From the NCBI GenBank assembly GCA_905116865.2, contig CAJHNH020001575.1, positions 12,501-76,500 of the forward strand: 64,000 nucleotides of DNA. The letters are read 5' to 3'. The stretch's first letter is position 1. Each line of letters begins with the position of its first letter. The translations under genes and the position numbers were made by a program. The notes under the pieces are model-generated. The model did not search any database, was not told the origin of the DNA, and saw only the letters and a list, made by a program, of their open reading frames with translations. This DNA comes from Candidula unifasciata (lineage: Eukaryota; Mollusca; Gastropoda; Stylommatophora; Geomitridae). Positions 23,861-36,376 of the stretch are shown here, piece after piece.

Positions 23861-24590
23861 TTAGCCATGTTAAACAACATATTGGCCTGGGTAGAACAGT
23901 GATGTAGGCTGCAATTGCTGAGAAACGAGGCAGAGGTCAGAGGTCAACCTCCGCAGTACAAGTCAGTGAAGAGGCATCGGGTATGAAAGCATATAGGGCT
24001 GGAGAATTTGCTAGACAATGAGAGACTTTGAGGCGTTCTTGAAGACAGTTGCCGTCTGTAGAGGACATGTGGGCGAATGATGGTATTTCTGTCAATTTTC
24101 ATTCTTATGTTTGAGAGATGGTCCATGATAAACATCACTATGTTGCTCAGGAAAGATGGTCTCGCTTAGGGCCGTTTTTTTCTTTTTTTTAAATCATTTA
24201 TTAGGCTATCCTCTGAATAAAGGTCCCACATTATCGAGGCCGAAAATATACCGCGTAGCGGCGTGGAAGATACTTTCGGCGGTGGCGGTAGTCGCCGGAA
24301 GTTCGCAAATGACATGTGACTGAGGCCCCCCCCCCCCCCCTTTTCCCCAAAAAAAAAAATTCTTTTGAAGAAAATTTGCAAGTTCTATAAATACTCATTT
24401 CTAGCGACATCTGCCATCATTCGTAAATTGTTGCTGTGATTGTTATTCGAACTATGCTTCGTTAATATAAATTTAGTAGTCTATTGTGCCGTTTCAATGG
24501 TCTGAAATGAATTCTGTCCGTATTCCACAGTTGTGGGTTTCAAGCTGTACGATAGATATGGCCAATAAGACACCTTTTTGGTGTGCCTAG
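23861..24590. other. Unique spacer with poly-C/poly-A block
   Basis: Contains a poly-C run (24327-24341) closely followed by poly-A (about 24349-24358). No gene was seen. Confidence 0.4.
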
Positions 24591-24675
24591 TTAACCATGT
24601 TCTTAGTGCACTTGTATCCAAGGCGAGGCGCACACGCCGTCTGGAGGTGACAGGTTCAGTTCCCGGCACGGTAAC
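24591..24675 (+). mobile_element. Possible tRNA-like SINE remnant
   Basis: GACAGGTTCAGTTCCCGGCA resembles a B box with flanking T-arm. The A-box region is not convincing. Confidence 0.3.
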
Positions 24676-25155
24676 TATAGCTTTCGATTTTTATGTTGTC
24701 TATCTTTCTACTTCTTTCTACTTTTGTTCTTCTATCCTTCTACTTATTTCGATGAGTGCCGATCAATACACTTTCTGTTACTTGAATTATCTATTAAAAA
24801 CTGCCTGTTTATACCCCTCCCCCCCTCCCCCCCCCCACCAATTTTATTCACGTTTTGTGCATCTTAGTATAGGCCATTAGTTTATAAATGTTTCTGATAT
24901 GCTCGAATGAATGAAGGAATCCAGAACTGACTCAATACATACGCGATATTCCCACACTTGCTATTTCAGTATCCAGAGTTGACGTGTTTACACTTTGATG
25001 TACTTACTCGTGTGAACTATTGTGTAAACAGGCAATCCTGTGCATGATGGTGGAAATTGGTTGTCTTCTATATTATAGAACAGAAAATACCTGACTTTGA
25101 CTGTAACCAAGTAAAATACTGGTATTACATTCACATACGAGTAGTGTTGTGGTTA
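24676..25155. other. Unique spacer, no gene seen
   Basis: A poly-C-rich block lies at 24817-24837. The rest is unique sequence leading into the 42-bp array. Confidence 0.4.
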
Positions 25156-25998
25156 TCACACGCGAAAGATCCTCCTTTCACACCCAGGTTGAACTATGTA
25201 CACGTGAAAGATCCTTCTTTCACAGCCAGGTTGAACTATGTACACGTGAAAGATCCTTCTTTCACAGCCAGGTTGAACTATGTACACGTGAAAGATCCTT
25301 CTTTCACAGCCAGGTTGAACTATGTACACGTGAAAGATCCTTCTTTCACAGCCAGGTTGAACTATGTACACGCGAAAGATCCTCCTTTCACACCCAGGTT
25401 GAACTATGTACACGCGAAAGATCATCCTTTCACACCCAGGTTGAACTATGTACACGTGAAAGATCCTGCTTTCACAGCCTGGTTGAACTATGTAAACGTG
25501 AAAGATCCTTCTTTCACAGCCAGGTTGAACTATGTACACGTGAAAGATCCTTCTTTCACAGCCAGGTTGAGCTATGTACACGTGAAAGATCCTTCTTTCA
25601 CAGCCAGGTTGAACTATGTACACCCGAAAGATCCTTCTTTCACAGCCAGGTTGAACTATGTACACGCGAAAGATCCTTCTTTCACACCCAGGTTGAACTA
25701 TGTACACGCGAAAGATCCTGCGTTCACACCCAGGTTGAACTATGTACACCCGAAAGATCCTGCTTTCACACCCCAGGTTGAACTATGTACACGTGAAAGA
25801 TCCTGCTTTCACAGCCTGGTTGAACTATGTACACGTGAAAGATCCTTCTTTCACAGCCAGGTTGAACTATGTACACGTGAAAGATCCTTCTTTCACAGCC
25901 AGGTTGAACTATGTACACGTGAAAGATCCTTCTTTCACAGCCAGGTTGAACTATGTACACGTGAAAGATCCTTCTTTCACAGCCAGGTTGAAGTATGT
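25156..25998. repeat. 42-bp minisatellite with a hairpin in each unit, about 20 copies
   Basis: Units contain GTACACGTGAAAGATCC, then TTCTTTCACAGCCAGGTTG. Within each typical unit GTGAAAGA-TCCT-TCTTTCAC is a perfect 8-bp inverted repeat with a 4-base loop, and CACGTG and TGTACA are further palindromes. The period of 14 codons keeps frames open on both strands. Confidence 0.95.
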
Positions 25999-26684
25999 AT
26001 TTGTTTTTTTAATTTTTCAAGCTTATTGTAAATGTCTAGTTCCACCATTCTCGACAGTTTTCGCAACAGGTGCTCCAAGTTTTGAAATGGATAGACAGAC
26101 AAGGGATCAATAAAATAATAAATGTTCAAGTCATGATAATCTATTCATTATACCAGTACTTTCCTCCCTCCTCACCGGCCTGATTTTTACTGTGCGTCGG
26201 CGTTCCTCAAAAGAAGACGCATACTCTTAAAGTGTGTGCTTTGATCTGTCTGCTAGTTTTATGCTTGACACTCTTGATATTATTTCACTTCTGCATTGCA
26301 AATGTCACTCTTCTTTCTTTGACCCAGTTTTCATTGTTTAGCTCCATCATCATTATCACCATCATCATTAACATCATCATCATCATCATAACCACTACCA
26401 CCATCATCATCATCATCATTATCATCATCATCTTCATCATCATCTTCATCATTAACATCATCATTAACATCATCATCCTGTTATGCCATTGCATGTCTCA
26501 GAGGACTCTGTCTAGTCCTAAATTCCGCTCTATCTTGTTGTTTATGACGGAGAAAACACTCACAGTTTGTGACATGTTAAATGTCTTCATCACCAGTTTC
26601 CTGTGTGGCTTCTATGAAGTTGTAGTTGTAATCATGACGATAGTTTTTATGTCAATTCAAGTTTATAATTAACATGCAAATAGC
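25999..26684. other. Unique spacer with a CAT/ATC microsatellite
   Basis: An ATC-type run with interruptions lies at about 26342-26485. Flanks are unique. The Ile- and Met-rich open frames are spurious. Confidence 0.6.
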
Positions 26685-26905
26685 GAAGGTCTTGGGTCCA
26701 AACACCGAAGTGGCCGGGCTTTTTTAAATGACTGGCTCCCAAATCGATCCAGCATAAAATAAATACCAGCTAAAGTCCTGGGAAGTGACGGCGGTTTTTG
26801 TGGTGCTGACATCATCACCCACCGGGGGCCGACTGGTCAACAAAATATAGGTCTAACACTATATGTCCTGTATGCTTAGGACGTAGACAGGGATCCTTTA
26901 CTCTT
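26685..26905 (+). mobile_element. tRNA-derived SINE (family copy 3)
   Basis: The head has a B-box-like CTTGGGTCCAAACACC. The body has TGGCTCCCAAATCGATCCAG and AGTCCTGGGAAGTGAC. The 3' part has GCCGACTGGTCAAC and AAATATAGGTCTAACACTAT, matching the other copies of the family. Confidence 0.7.
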
Positions 26906-27074
26906 TTTTCTCTTACCTTTAAACATTTGATGTAGTTCACCCGGTTTTTTGTTTTTTTTATTTGCTTCTTCACCTGTCTTACGATAACTGTGGCTGCCAT
27001 CATCTGAACACTCACAGACAGAAAACATAGACACATACACACTTACATACATACATACACGCACGTGCACATAC

Positions 27075-27365
27075 ACACACACAGAGGGAGAGAGAGGGAG
27101 AGAGAGTGGGGGAAGAGGGAGAGAGAGGGAGGGAGAGAGAGGGAGAGAGAGGGGGGAAAGAGAGGGAGAGAGAGTGGGAGAGAGAGAAAGGGAGAGAGAG
27201 GGGAGAGAGAGGGAGAGAGGGGGAGAGAGAGGGAGAGAGGGGGAGAGAGGCAGAGAGAGAGGGGGAAAGAGGGGGAGAGAGGGAGAGAGGGAGGGAGAGA
27301 GAGTGAGAGAGAGAGGAGAGGGAGAGAGAGAGAGGGAGAGAGAGACAGAGAGAGAGAGAGACGTG
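27075..27365. repeat. GA-rich purine tract
   Basis: Nearly 290 bp of GAGAGG/GGGAGA sequence without pyrimidines except rare interruptions. It is a candidate for triplex formation. CA runs flank it (about 27050-27075 and 27443-27483). Confidence 0.9.
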
Positions 27366-27449
27366 CAGTACGGAGACTCAAAAATGCAGGAGACCGAAAA
27401 TTAGGACGATTAGACAAAAACAAATAGATTGATTCCGCATACACACGCG

Positions 27450-27483
<34 letters not shown>

Positions 27484-27602
27484 CACACCACACACGAGAC
27501 AGAGTAAACAATAAACAGGAACAGACGACAGACATCATAAACACGATCTCATCATTTGTGATGTGTAAACTACACTAAAGGAGGACAATAAGCGTATTTA
27601 CT
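27366..27602. other. Spacer with CA microsatellite
   Basis: CA run at about 27443-27483, otherwise unique. Confidence 0.5.
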
Positions 27603-28262
27603 CACAACAAGGACCCATACAAAACATCTAGAAACGCATTAAAGACATCTAGAGACCCGTGCAACACATCTAGAGACCTAAACAAGACATCTAGAAATGC
27701 ATACAACACATCTGGAAACAAACACATAACATCTGGAGACAAACACATAACATCTAGAGACTCATACAACACGTCTGGAGACAAGCACAACACATCTGGA
27801 GACGAACACATAACATCTGGAGACTCATGCAACACGTCTGGAGACAAGCACAACACATCTGGAGACGAACACATAACATCTGGAGACAAACACATAACAT
27901 CTGGAGACTCATACAACACGTCTAGAGACAAGCACAACACATTTGAAGACGAACACTACACATTTGAAGACGAACACTATACATTTGAAGACGAACACTA
28001 TACATTTGAAGACGAACACTATACATTTGAAGACGAACACTATACATTTGAAGACGAACACTGTATATTTGAAAACGAATACTGTACATTTATAAACCCC
28101 TACAACATATTTGGAGATGAACACAACACATCTGGAGATAGATACAACACATTTGAATACGCATACAAAACGTCAAGAGACGCATACAACACATCTAGAG
28201 ACCCATACAACACATACAGAGGCAAATACAACACATGTGGAGACATATAACATATCAGAAGA
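27603..28262. repeat. 21-bp minisatellite, about 31 copies, with sub-blocks
   Basis: Units contain ACATCTGGAGACAAACACAT in the left part. They change to ACATTTGAAGACGAACACTA in the block at about 27945-28075, then return to looser copies. The 7-codon period leaves minus-strand frames open. Confidence 0.9.
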
Positions 28263-28439
28263 AAAATACAATATTTGTAAGGACGCCACTGTGCAAGAAA
28301 TAATTCGAAAATAAATCAGATTTCGTAAACTAATTATTTTACTACGAGATTGTTAAACTCGTAAAATACGAGAATATGTTTGTAACAATAGCAATCTAAT
28401 ATATAATTCAGCTAAAATAATTGTTCATATCTCTGTAAA

Positions 28440-28800
28440 AAATACAAGCATGAAGTGGGTATAGCACACGTTTGACAAACAACACTTGGGGAATCTCGTC
28501 TGAACATAGCAGTTTAATGTAAGAAGGAATGTTGATGATAGCAAACAACATGGGACAATGTTGGTGACAACGATAACATGATAGAGGGAACAATATTTGT
28601 GTTTATGATAACAAAATATAGGGACAGTTGTACACATAATTATAACAATCTACGTGGGCACTGTAAGTATCAATGATAACAGACTATAGGGACATTGTTG
28701 GTGACGAAGACATACAAAATACAATATTGGTTTTAGTGATAATAGGCTACAGAGACAAATAAAGGGTATCATATAACAAACTACAGGGAAACTGTTGGAC
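28440..28800. repeat. Degenerate 35-bp-type repeats
   Basis: Scattered GATAACA...AGGGACA...TTGTTGGTGA words with 35- to 40-bp spacing. They appear to be decayed relatives of the arrays at 29600-30360 and 30665-31330. Confidence 0.5.
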
Positions 28801-29064
28801 ATCGTTATTTCAAGCTACTGGCAGAAATGCTGGTAGAGTGCGTTTCAAAAATCGTGCCCTCACACTTTAACAATTATCTCGAAAAACTCCTGCTCAGACC
28901 AACTTAATGGTTGCATGTGGCCATATATAGCACATATTTATATGATTTCATAATTTACACGTGCTACTGTTTTCTTACAGCTGCGAATTTCTTTGATCTT
29001 TGACTAATAATATTTGTAGCCCTAAAAATAGAATATATAGTAATTAAGACACCTATTAGGATTG
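28801..29064. other. Unique spacer, no gene seen
   Basis: Nothing recognisable before the LINE fragment. Confidence 0.4.
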
Positions 29065-29305
29065 TTTAAGTCGAAGTATTTTGACCACATAATGGTGGCT
29101 TGGAAAAGAGGTGTTTGGAAGGTGCAGTTTGTGGAAGGCGAGGCAGGGGTCGACCACCGCGAAGATGGATTCAAGACATTGAGGATGCATTGGCATTGAA
29201 AGCACACGTGACCGAAGAGCTGGCTGGGGAAAGGGATACTTTCAGACGTGCCGTGAAGAGAGCGACGTTCTGTAACGGTCTTGCTGATTGAACTGATTGA
29301 TAATA
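29065..29305 (+). mobile_element. LINE 3' fragment (C-terminus of polymerase)
   Basis: An open frame reads KRCLEGAVCGRRGRGRPPRR, then WIQDIEDALALKAHV, then RDTFRRAVKRATFCNGLAD and a stop. This is the LExxxLEGKVxGxRGRGRPxRRWxQDI...DRDxFRRxV end of a LINE ORF2. It interrupts the series of related 35-bp repeats. Confidence 0.75.
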
Positions 29306-29600
29306 ATTAAGATTATTTGGAAATCAATTCGCTGCGTGCTGATTGTTTTAATAGTGTATTCTGCATACAATGGAAAAGTGGGGGGGGGGGACGCACCTCA
29401 CGGGTAGCTAACACTGGGGATGACCAGCGAACAGTGAAACGAACACACGCAACAAAAAGATATTTGTTTACATTTGATTTCTTCTTTTTTTTTTTAAATC
29501 TCACAATGACAGGATTATTAACTAGTTTCATGCCAGATTTCAGCAAACATGATCGAAGGCTTACTAGGTTGCAGATTTTTTAAGTTGGGCGTGACTTTTG
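29306..29600. other. Spacer with poly-G
   Basis: Poly-G at about 29380-29391 and a poly-T run near 29490. No gene was seen. Confidence 0.4.
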
Positions 29601-30362
29601 GAACCCACTATAGCAACCAAACACACTATAGGGGGACATTCCTTGGTGATGATAACACACACTAGAGGGGGACATTCCTGGTGAGGTAACACACACTATA
29701 GGGGGACATTCCTGGTGATGGTAACACACACTATAGGGGGACATTCCTGGCGATGGTAACACACACTATAGGGGGACATTCCTGGTGAAGGTAACACACA
29801 CTATAGGGGGACATTCCTGGCGATGATAACACACACTATAGGGGGACATTCCTGGTGAAGGTAACACACACTATAGAGGGACATTCCTGGTGAAGGTAAC
29901 ACACACTATAGGGGGACATTCCTGGCGATGATAACACACACTAAAGGGGGACATTCTTGGCGATGGTAACACACACTATAGGGGGACATTCCTGGTGACG
30001 GTAATACACACTATAGGGGGACATTCCTGGCGATGGTAACACACACTAAACGGGGGACATTCCTGGTGAAGGTAATACACACTATAGGGGGACATTCCTG
30101 GCGATGGTAACACACACTAAAGGGGGACATTACTGGTGAAGGTAATACACACTATAGGGGGACATTCCTGGCGATGGTAACACACACTAAAGGGGGACAT
30201 TCCTGGCGATGGTAACACACACTAAAGGGGGACATTACTGGCGATGGTAACACACACTAAAGGGGGACATTCCTGGCGATGGTAACACACACTAAAGGGG
30301 GACATTCCTGGCGATGGTAACACACACTATAAGGGGACATTCCTGGCGATGGTAACTAACTC
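29601..30362. repeat. 35-bp minisatellite, about 21 copies
   Basis: Units contain GTAACACACACTATAGGGGG and ACATTCCTGGCGATG with a precise 35-bp period. The right half is enriched in a CTAAAG variant of CTATAG. Confidence 0.95.
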
Positions 30363-30664
30363 TCATGAACTATGTTAATGATAATTCTTCTTCTTCTCAT
30401 CTTTCATCATCTGTAAACTTTGGCAAAAAGTTATGTTTGTTCGTCCACTTCTGCACTTTGGTCTTGAGTTTTGGGTGCACATCCGTTTCACAGATCTCAC
30501 TAATTTGTGCACCGGCTTTTGGGTCCTCGCCCCTCAGCCCGACGCACTCCGACTCTGAAGGAAACAGGTGTAATTAATCGTCTCCTACGACATGCTTGTG
30601 AGGGAGACAGTAGGTAGATTATTTGCTCCCTAAAACTGATTGCTGGAACCCACACAGAGAGTCG
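30363..30664. other. Unique spacer, no gene seen
   Basis: Non-repetitive 300 bp between two related arrays. No splice-supported frame. Confidence 0.4.
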
Positions 30665-31335
30665 ATGATAATGATAGCAAGATGAAGGGGACAATGTTGG
30701 GGATAATGGTAACAGGATGGATCACTGTGTCGTGGATAATTGGGGGGAAAAAACCCAGATAGACTATCATTTAGATGATGTTGATTAAAAGATAATGTAT
30801 AAGGGACAATGTTGGTGAGAAATTGGTGACTTGATATATGGAACAATTTTGGTGATGATAAAAATATATTCGGGATAATGTTGGTGATGTTGATAACGAG
30901 ATATTGGGAACAATGTTGGTGATATTGGTGACTAGACATAGGGGGCAATGTTGGTGATGTTGACAAAAAAAGATATTCGGGATCATGTTTGTGATATTGA
31001 TAACGAGATATTGAGGATAATGATGGTGATGTTGATAAAGAGATATTGTGGATAATGTTGGTGATGGTGAGAACAACATAAAGGGAGCGATGTTAATAAC
31101 AACATAAAGGGGATAATGTTGGTGATTATGATAACAAGATATAGGGGACAATGTTGGTGATGTCAGTAACAAGATATTGGGGATATTGTTGGTGATGTTG
31201 ATGAATAGATTTTGGGGCACAATGTTAGTGATATTAAAAACAAGACATAGGGGATACTGTTGGTGATGTTGATAACAAGATATAGGGGACAATATTGGTG
31301 AGGCTGGTAACAAGATATTAGGGACAATTTTGATG
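30665..31335. repeat. Degenerate 35-bp minisatellite, about 18 copies
   Basis: Units contain GATATAGGGGACAATGTTGG and TGATGTTGATAACAA with drift in length. Similar in plan to the 29601-30362 unit. Confidence 0.85.
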
Positions 31336-31659
31336 ACTACATGGATTCAGTGGATATGTTAGTGAGTGGATCTATAACGACGGATTATTTGATTATCTGG
31401 AAACAGAATGAAGATCTTCAAGATGAAAATGTTTGTGGAAACAAAAAAGAGGAAAAGGAAGAATAGAAATACAGAAAGAACAAAATCAGTCGTATAAACG
31501 AAAGAAGGGAAGAAATACATGTTGTATACAGACGAGTAAAGAAAATGCAATGTGACAAGTCGAAGATAGAAAGCACTGGAATATAAAAACTGGCAATAAT
31601 AAAGTAAAAGGACAGTTGCATGGGAGACAAGAGTGGCCAGCTTACTGGTAGTCAGAGGA
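31336..31659. other. Unique A-rich spacer
   Basis: No gene or repeat recognised. Confidence 0.4.
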
Positions 31660-31840
31660 CAGATGTAGAAGTAAAGGACCCATTTACATGCCATAAGGCA
31701 TATTGGGCACGTAGGGTTAGATCTACATTTTATAAACCCGTCAGCACTCGGTCAAAACCATGCCGGTCGCCTTTACTTTCCAGGACTTTATCTGGCTTCC
31801 ATTATAGACTGGGGCAACCTAGAAGCCATGTCATTTTTTA
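31660..31840 (-). mobile_element. SINE fragment (family copy 4), head missing
   Basis: The minus strand has GCCAGATAAAGTCCTGGAAA, GAGTGCTGACGGGT and AAATGTAGATCTAACCCTA, aligned with the other SINE copies. The tRNA-like head is absent. Confidence 0.65.
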
Positions 31841-31998
31841 AGGAAAAAAAAATCCTCCCCAATATAGAGGAAAACAGAGGACGGGTCAGAAGTAGATAAA
31901 CAGAAAGCGAATTTATAAACAGAACCGCAAGCTTGTGAAAGTAATAATGATCAAAGAACAAAGTCTTAGGGCTGTCAACCGACTTTTGACACACAAAA

Positions 31999-32412
<414 letters not shown>

Positions 32413-33250
32413 CAACAGTCATAAAGGGGGAAGGAGAGAATAAAGATAATTTGAGATGTTTAATGTTTAAATTATAAATTCAGGTAGTTTACTGTGATTG
32501 CTATAAACAAAATAGCAGGCCTTCATTAGAAACAGTATTCAGCTGTCAGACTGCAGCGAGGAGACGGGATATTTCGGTGATCTTTACTCATTAAAAAAAA
32601 ATACTTTGGGTGAAACAGGGATTAAATCACTTTGTTACAGCGAATTAACAAGAGGAATTACTAATGCACACAGACACTGAATAAAAATCAATATTCTCAT
32701 TGCTGTTTAAAGCAACAATAGAAAGTTTCGCTGAAAACATGTTATTATACACAATAGGAAAGGAGAAATAAAAAGAGCTAACTGAATTGTTATGATCAAA
32801 AACTAGACTACGGGTAAGCTAGTCATCTGTAATCAGACAATTCACATACACATTGAAAAAAAAAAAAGAAACTACAAGGCGTTACACTTAGCACGGAGTC
32901 AATCTCTAAAAAGTCAGGCATATTCCTAGGAGAAAAAAACGCATAACGAAGTTCTCAAAAATGTACATATAACAACATATCAATACAATACACTTTATAC
33001 AACTATCGTAGACCACGTGACAGTGCAAGATTCACATGATGTCACTGCAGTAATACTACAGCGTCGGATTATTGCTTCAGAAATGTTATCGAACAAGTGA
33101 TGACATGGTTGATGTCGAGTTCTTTGTACACAGGTTAGGGCAGGGTTCTCAACACTTTCCAGTTAGCAGCTTCGATAGCGACTTATTCTTTCTAAGGATT
33201 TCCTAGGGGACAGAAGATTAATGCTAATTAAATGGTTCCTTGTTTGACTG
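32413..33250. other. Unique sequence, no gene seen
   Basis: About 840 bp without tandem repeat or supported exon. Confidence 0.4.
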
Positions 33251-33299
33251 TGTGTTTCCTGTCGGTTGATTTATGGAGCTTGTAGCATCCAGGCTTATT

Positions 33300-33815
33300 T
33301 CCATACAATTCCTGGACCCACACTTCTAGAGCTACGTGTGACTCGGTTGTGTGTATGTGCCAGGGGATTTCGACAATTCCTGGACCCACCAGGCTTCTAA
33401 AGCTGTCTCACTCAGTTGAAGGTATTTGCCAGGGATTTCGACAATTCCTGGACCCACCAGACTTCTAAAGCTGCCTCACTCAGTTGAAGGTATTTGCCAG
33501 GGATTTCGACAATTCCTGGACCTACACTTCTAAAGCTAAGTGTTAATGGGTTGAATGTGTGTGCCAGGATATCTCGACAATTCCTGGACCTACACTTCTA
33601 AAGCTAAGTGTTACTCAGTGTTATATCTGTTCCCGAGGATCTCTGTGACTTCTGGACTGATACTTCTACAAGGAAATCACCCTCATTTTGATCTCACTGC
33701 CCGAGGATTTCGCTAACTCCCGGGCCCACACTTCTACAGCGAAATCTGCCTGGGTTTTTTGTATGCACCCGAGGATTTTGACAGCTCCTGAATCCACCTC
33801 TTTAGCTAAGAGGAA
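33300..33815. repeat. 68-bp degenerate minisatellite, about 7 copies
   Basis: Units contain GACAATTCCTGGACCCAC, CTTCTAAAGCT and GCCAGGGATTTC, with the best conserved copies at about 33370-33550. Confidence 0.85.
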
Positions 33816-35165
33816 TTTTTTTTTTTTTAGTGAAGCTACATTACTTTCTCTCCCCCCCCCCTCCCCCCCCCCCAAACTTGTTTTGATGAAGACTGTCTTT
33901 TAAATGTGATCATTTCAATTGCATTGATCGATTCATCGCCTAATGGTCTTATTTCAAATGTAATCCTAGGACACGTTCATTTAAAATAGATTTGTAATAA
34001 ATTGTCGTTTGTAGGAAAGAGAAATTTCAGTTCCAGGATCTGTGAAAAACAAACAACACGTGTCAGAGAATCTTACTGTAACAATGACTAAGCACAAGCA
34101 GGTTTAACTGTGCAGTTAAATAAGGGAGACAACACCACTTACTTACTGAGCCTCTGGCAATTAAGGAATGAGTTGACACATAAAACATCTTAAATATTTG
34201 AGCAAAAAAAAAGGGGGGGAAGGGGAGGGGGGGGGGGGGAGCACATACAAACAAACGTTTCTTCTAAAGTTTTTATCAACGAACCAAACAGAAAGACTAC
34301 TTTGGTATAAAACAGACTCGCACGAGACGTGCGGTTGTATCGTGGTTTTGTAGCAAGCGTCTGTGGTTTCTCAAGATTGTCAGAAACGGCTTGTATTTAT
34401 GATGTGTTTCGTTTTGCTGAGTTTGCTAGTAAAGTCTGCTTGTATTCGTTCCTCAGTGTGACTTGACCAACAGTCACCCATGTTCTCGATACCATTGGCT
34501 ATCATGAATGGCTTCCTGTGGCACTGCGGGGAGCACAGGGTAGCGTGTCAGTCTCTCAGATTTGGTTCAACCCCAGGTAAGGCAAAGGTTATTTCTAGAA
34601 ATGTCAGAAAATAATCAGAGAATGATAACACAAAAAACACGCTTTAACTACGGAGGACTGGAGCATATCCAGGCCTGCAAATCCTCTTGTAGACAGATGT
34701 TACACACATATACTTGTGAATGCACATCATGAGTGATATCACACACCTGTGTTTGCAAATAATGTGTGATTAAGTACAAACTATCTACTTCGGCTGTGAT
34801 CTTTCCATAAACAATACATCCTTAATTCGAACTATTGCCACTTAAAATCACATTCGGGATTCAGAGCCAGAAAAGAATTACAGTCAAAAAAAGATGCACT
34901 TGAGCCTATTACATTTAAAAAGACAACACGGTTACAAATTATCATTGTACTAGATTGTAAGATACATGGGCCTGTGTGTTATTTGGTCAGTATTCTCAGA
35001 CCACGCGAACATGCTATTAGAAAATAGTTTGGTCACCAAGATCAACAGTTCGTCACAAATAAGCTCCATTTATTGTAGACAGGAATGGCGTTCTTTGTGC
35101 AGAAAATGTTACCTGACTTGTGAACACTAGTCACAGATATCTAGCAATTTTAGCATCATATACCA
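33816..35165. other. Mostly unique sequence, with poly-C/poly-G blocks and a tRNA-like patch
   Basis: Poly-C lies at 33853-33873 and poly-G at 34212-34239. Around 34525-34575 GAGCACAGGGTAGCGTGT and TTGGTTCAACCCCAG resemble A and B boxes of a tRNA-derived SINE, but weakly. No exon was seen. Confidence 0.35.
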
Positions 35166-35170
35166 GGCAG

Positions 35171-35507
35171 GTCCCAATGAAACATGTCCCAATGAAACAT
35201 GTCCCAATGAAACATGTCCCAATGAAACATGTCCCAATGAAACATGTCCCAATGAAACATGTCCCAATGAAACATGTCCCAATGAAACATGTCCCAATGA
35301 AACATGTCCCAATGAAACATGTCCCAATGAAACATGTCCCAATGAAACATGTCCCAATGAAACATGTCCCAATGAAACATGTCCCAATGAAACATGTCCC
35401 AATGAAACATGTCCCAATGAAACATGTCCCAATGAAACATGTCCCAATGAAACATGTCCCAATGAAACATGTCCCAATGAAACATGTCCCAATGAAACAT
35501 GTCCCAA
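35171..35507. repeat. Perfect 15-bp array, 22 copies
   Basis: GTCCCAATGAAACAT is repeated 22 times without a single difference in about 330 bp. The 5-codon period keeps frames open on both strands. Confidence 0.99.
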
Positions 35508-35900
35508 CAGCTTTAAAACAAGCATATGAAAAGTACATTGGCAGTTATAAAAGAATTAAACAAACAGCCGTTAGGAAACAAGCATATAGGATCGTCAGAC
35601 GGATGCACTTACCATAGGCAATCGGATACACACCTGACTGTTTAAGGAGAGGGCGGGCAGTAGTTCCTAAAAAGATATAGGGCAGGAAACCATAGCATAG
35701 AAGAAATACACAGTTTTTAGACGCTCGGCCTACAGTTGCCATATGTTCATGAATGACATGTGGTCGAACCATTAAGATAAGCTCCCTCTCTCTCTAGGGG
35801 GCAAGGGTTCCAGACTGATACATATGTCATGGCAGTTGTGGTCAGATAGCTCAGTTAGCAACTATAGGACATACATGTGTCATTTGATCATGCCTCACAA
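35508..35900. other. Unique sequence containing the possible exon at 35613-35772
   Basis: Flanks of the exon candidate are non-repetitive. The region ends in a CA microsatellite (about 35900-35977). Confidence 0.4.
35613..35772 (-). CDS. Possible exon with a hydrophobic segment ending at a strong donor
   Basis: An open frame on the minus strand from an ATG at 35772 runs 53 codons and reaches TATG followed by the consensus donor GTAAGTG at 35612-35607. The peptide has a basic stretch (VGRASKN), a hydrophobic segment CVFLLCYGFLPYIFLG that could span a membrane or act as a signal anchor, then TTARPLLKQSGVYPIAYG. The open frame, the good donor and the non-repetitive sequence are the only support. 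The ATG context is poor. No family was recognised. Confidence 0.3.
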
Positions 35901-35922
35901 CACAGAACACAACACAACACAC

Positions 35923-35978
<56 letters not shown>

Positions 35979-36376
35979 AAATATCACCGATATTAGTCAC
36001 AATTAAAAAAAAATGTCAAACAAACAAACAAAAACAGCTAGTGATCGTTCATATATAAATCACAAATGCCAAACAAGACCACATAAAACTTGTCAAACAA
36101 ATTAAAAAGCGTGGTTTGTAAACATTAATCACAGATATCGGACAAGATCACACAAAACACTATTAAACCAGTAACAATGACTAGTGGGCCTGCAGATATG
36201 TGTCACATATACACAACAAGATCACACAACAATTTGTTAAACAAATAAAAAGTGATCTTGCAGATATAAATCACAGACATATGACAAGATTAAAGACAAT
36301 GTTGTTGAAAACATATAATGTGAGTGATTGGGCAGCCTTTATCACAGACCTCCTACAAGATCAGTATCGTCATTAT
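35901..36376. repeat. CA microsatellite then degenerate repeats of roughly 75 bp
   Basis: After the CA run, about four or five diverged units share AAATCACA, ACAAGATCACACAA and TAAACAAAT words. Confidence 0.6.

Noticed and set aside
25057..26031. Forward frame of 324 codons
   Set aside because: Translation of the 42-bp hairpin array. Opposite frames are open too.
27065..27495. Arg/Glu-rich and Ser/Leu-rich frames
   Set aside because: Translation of a GA microsatellite.
34515..34580. tRNA gene
   Set aside because: A- and B-box-like words are present, but no cloverleaf can be formed. At most a SINE remnant.
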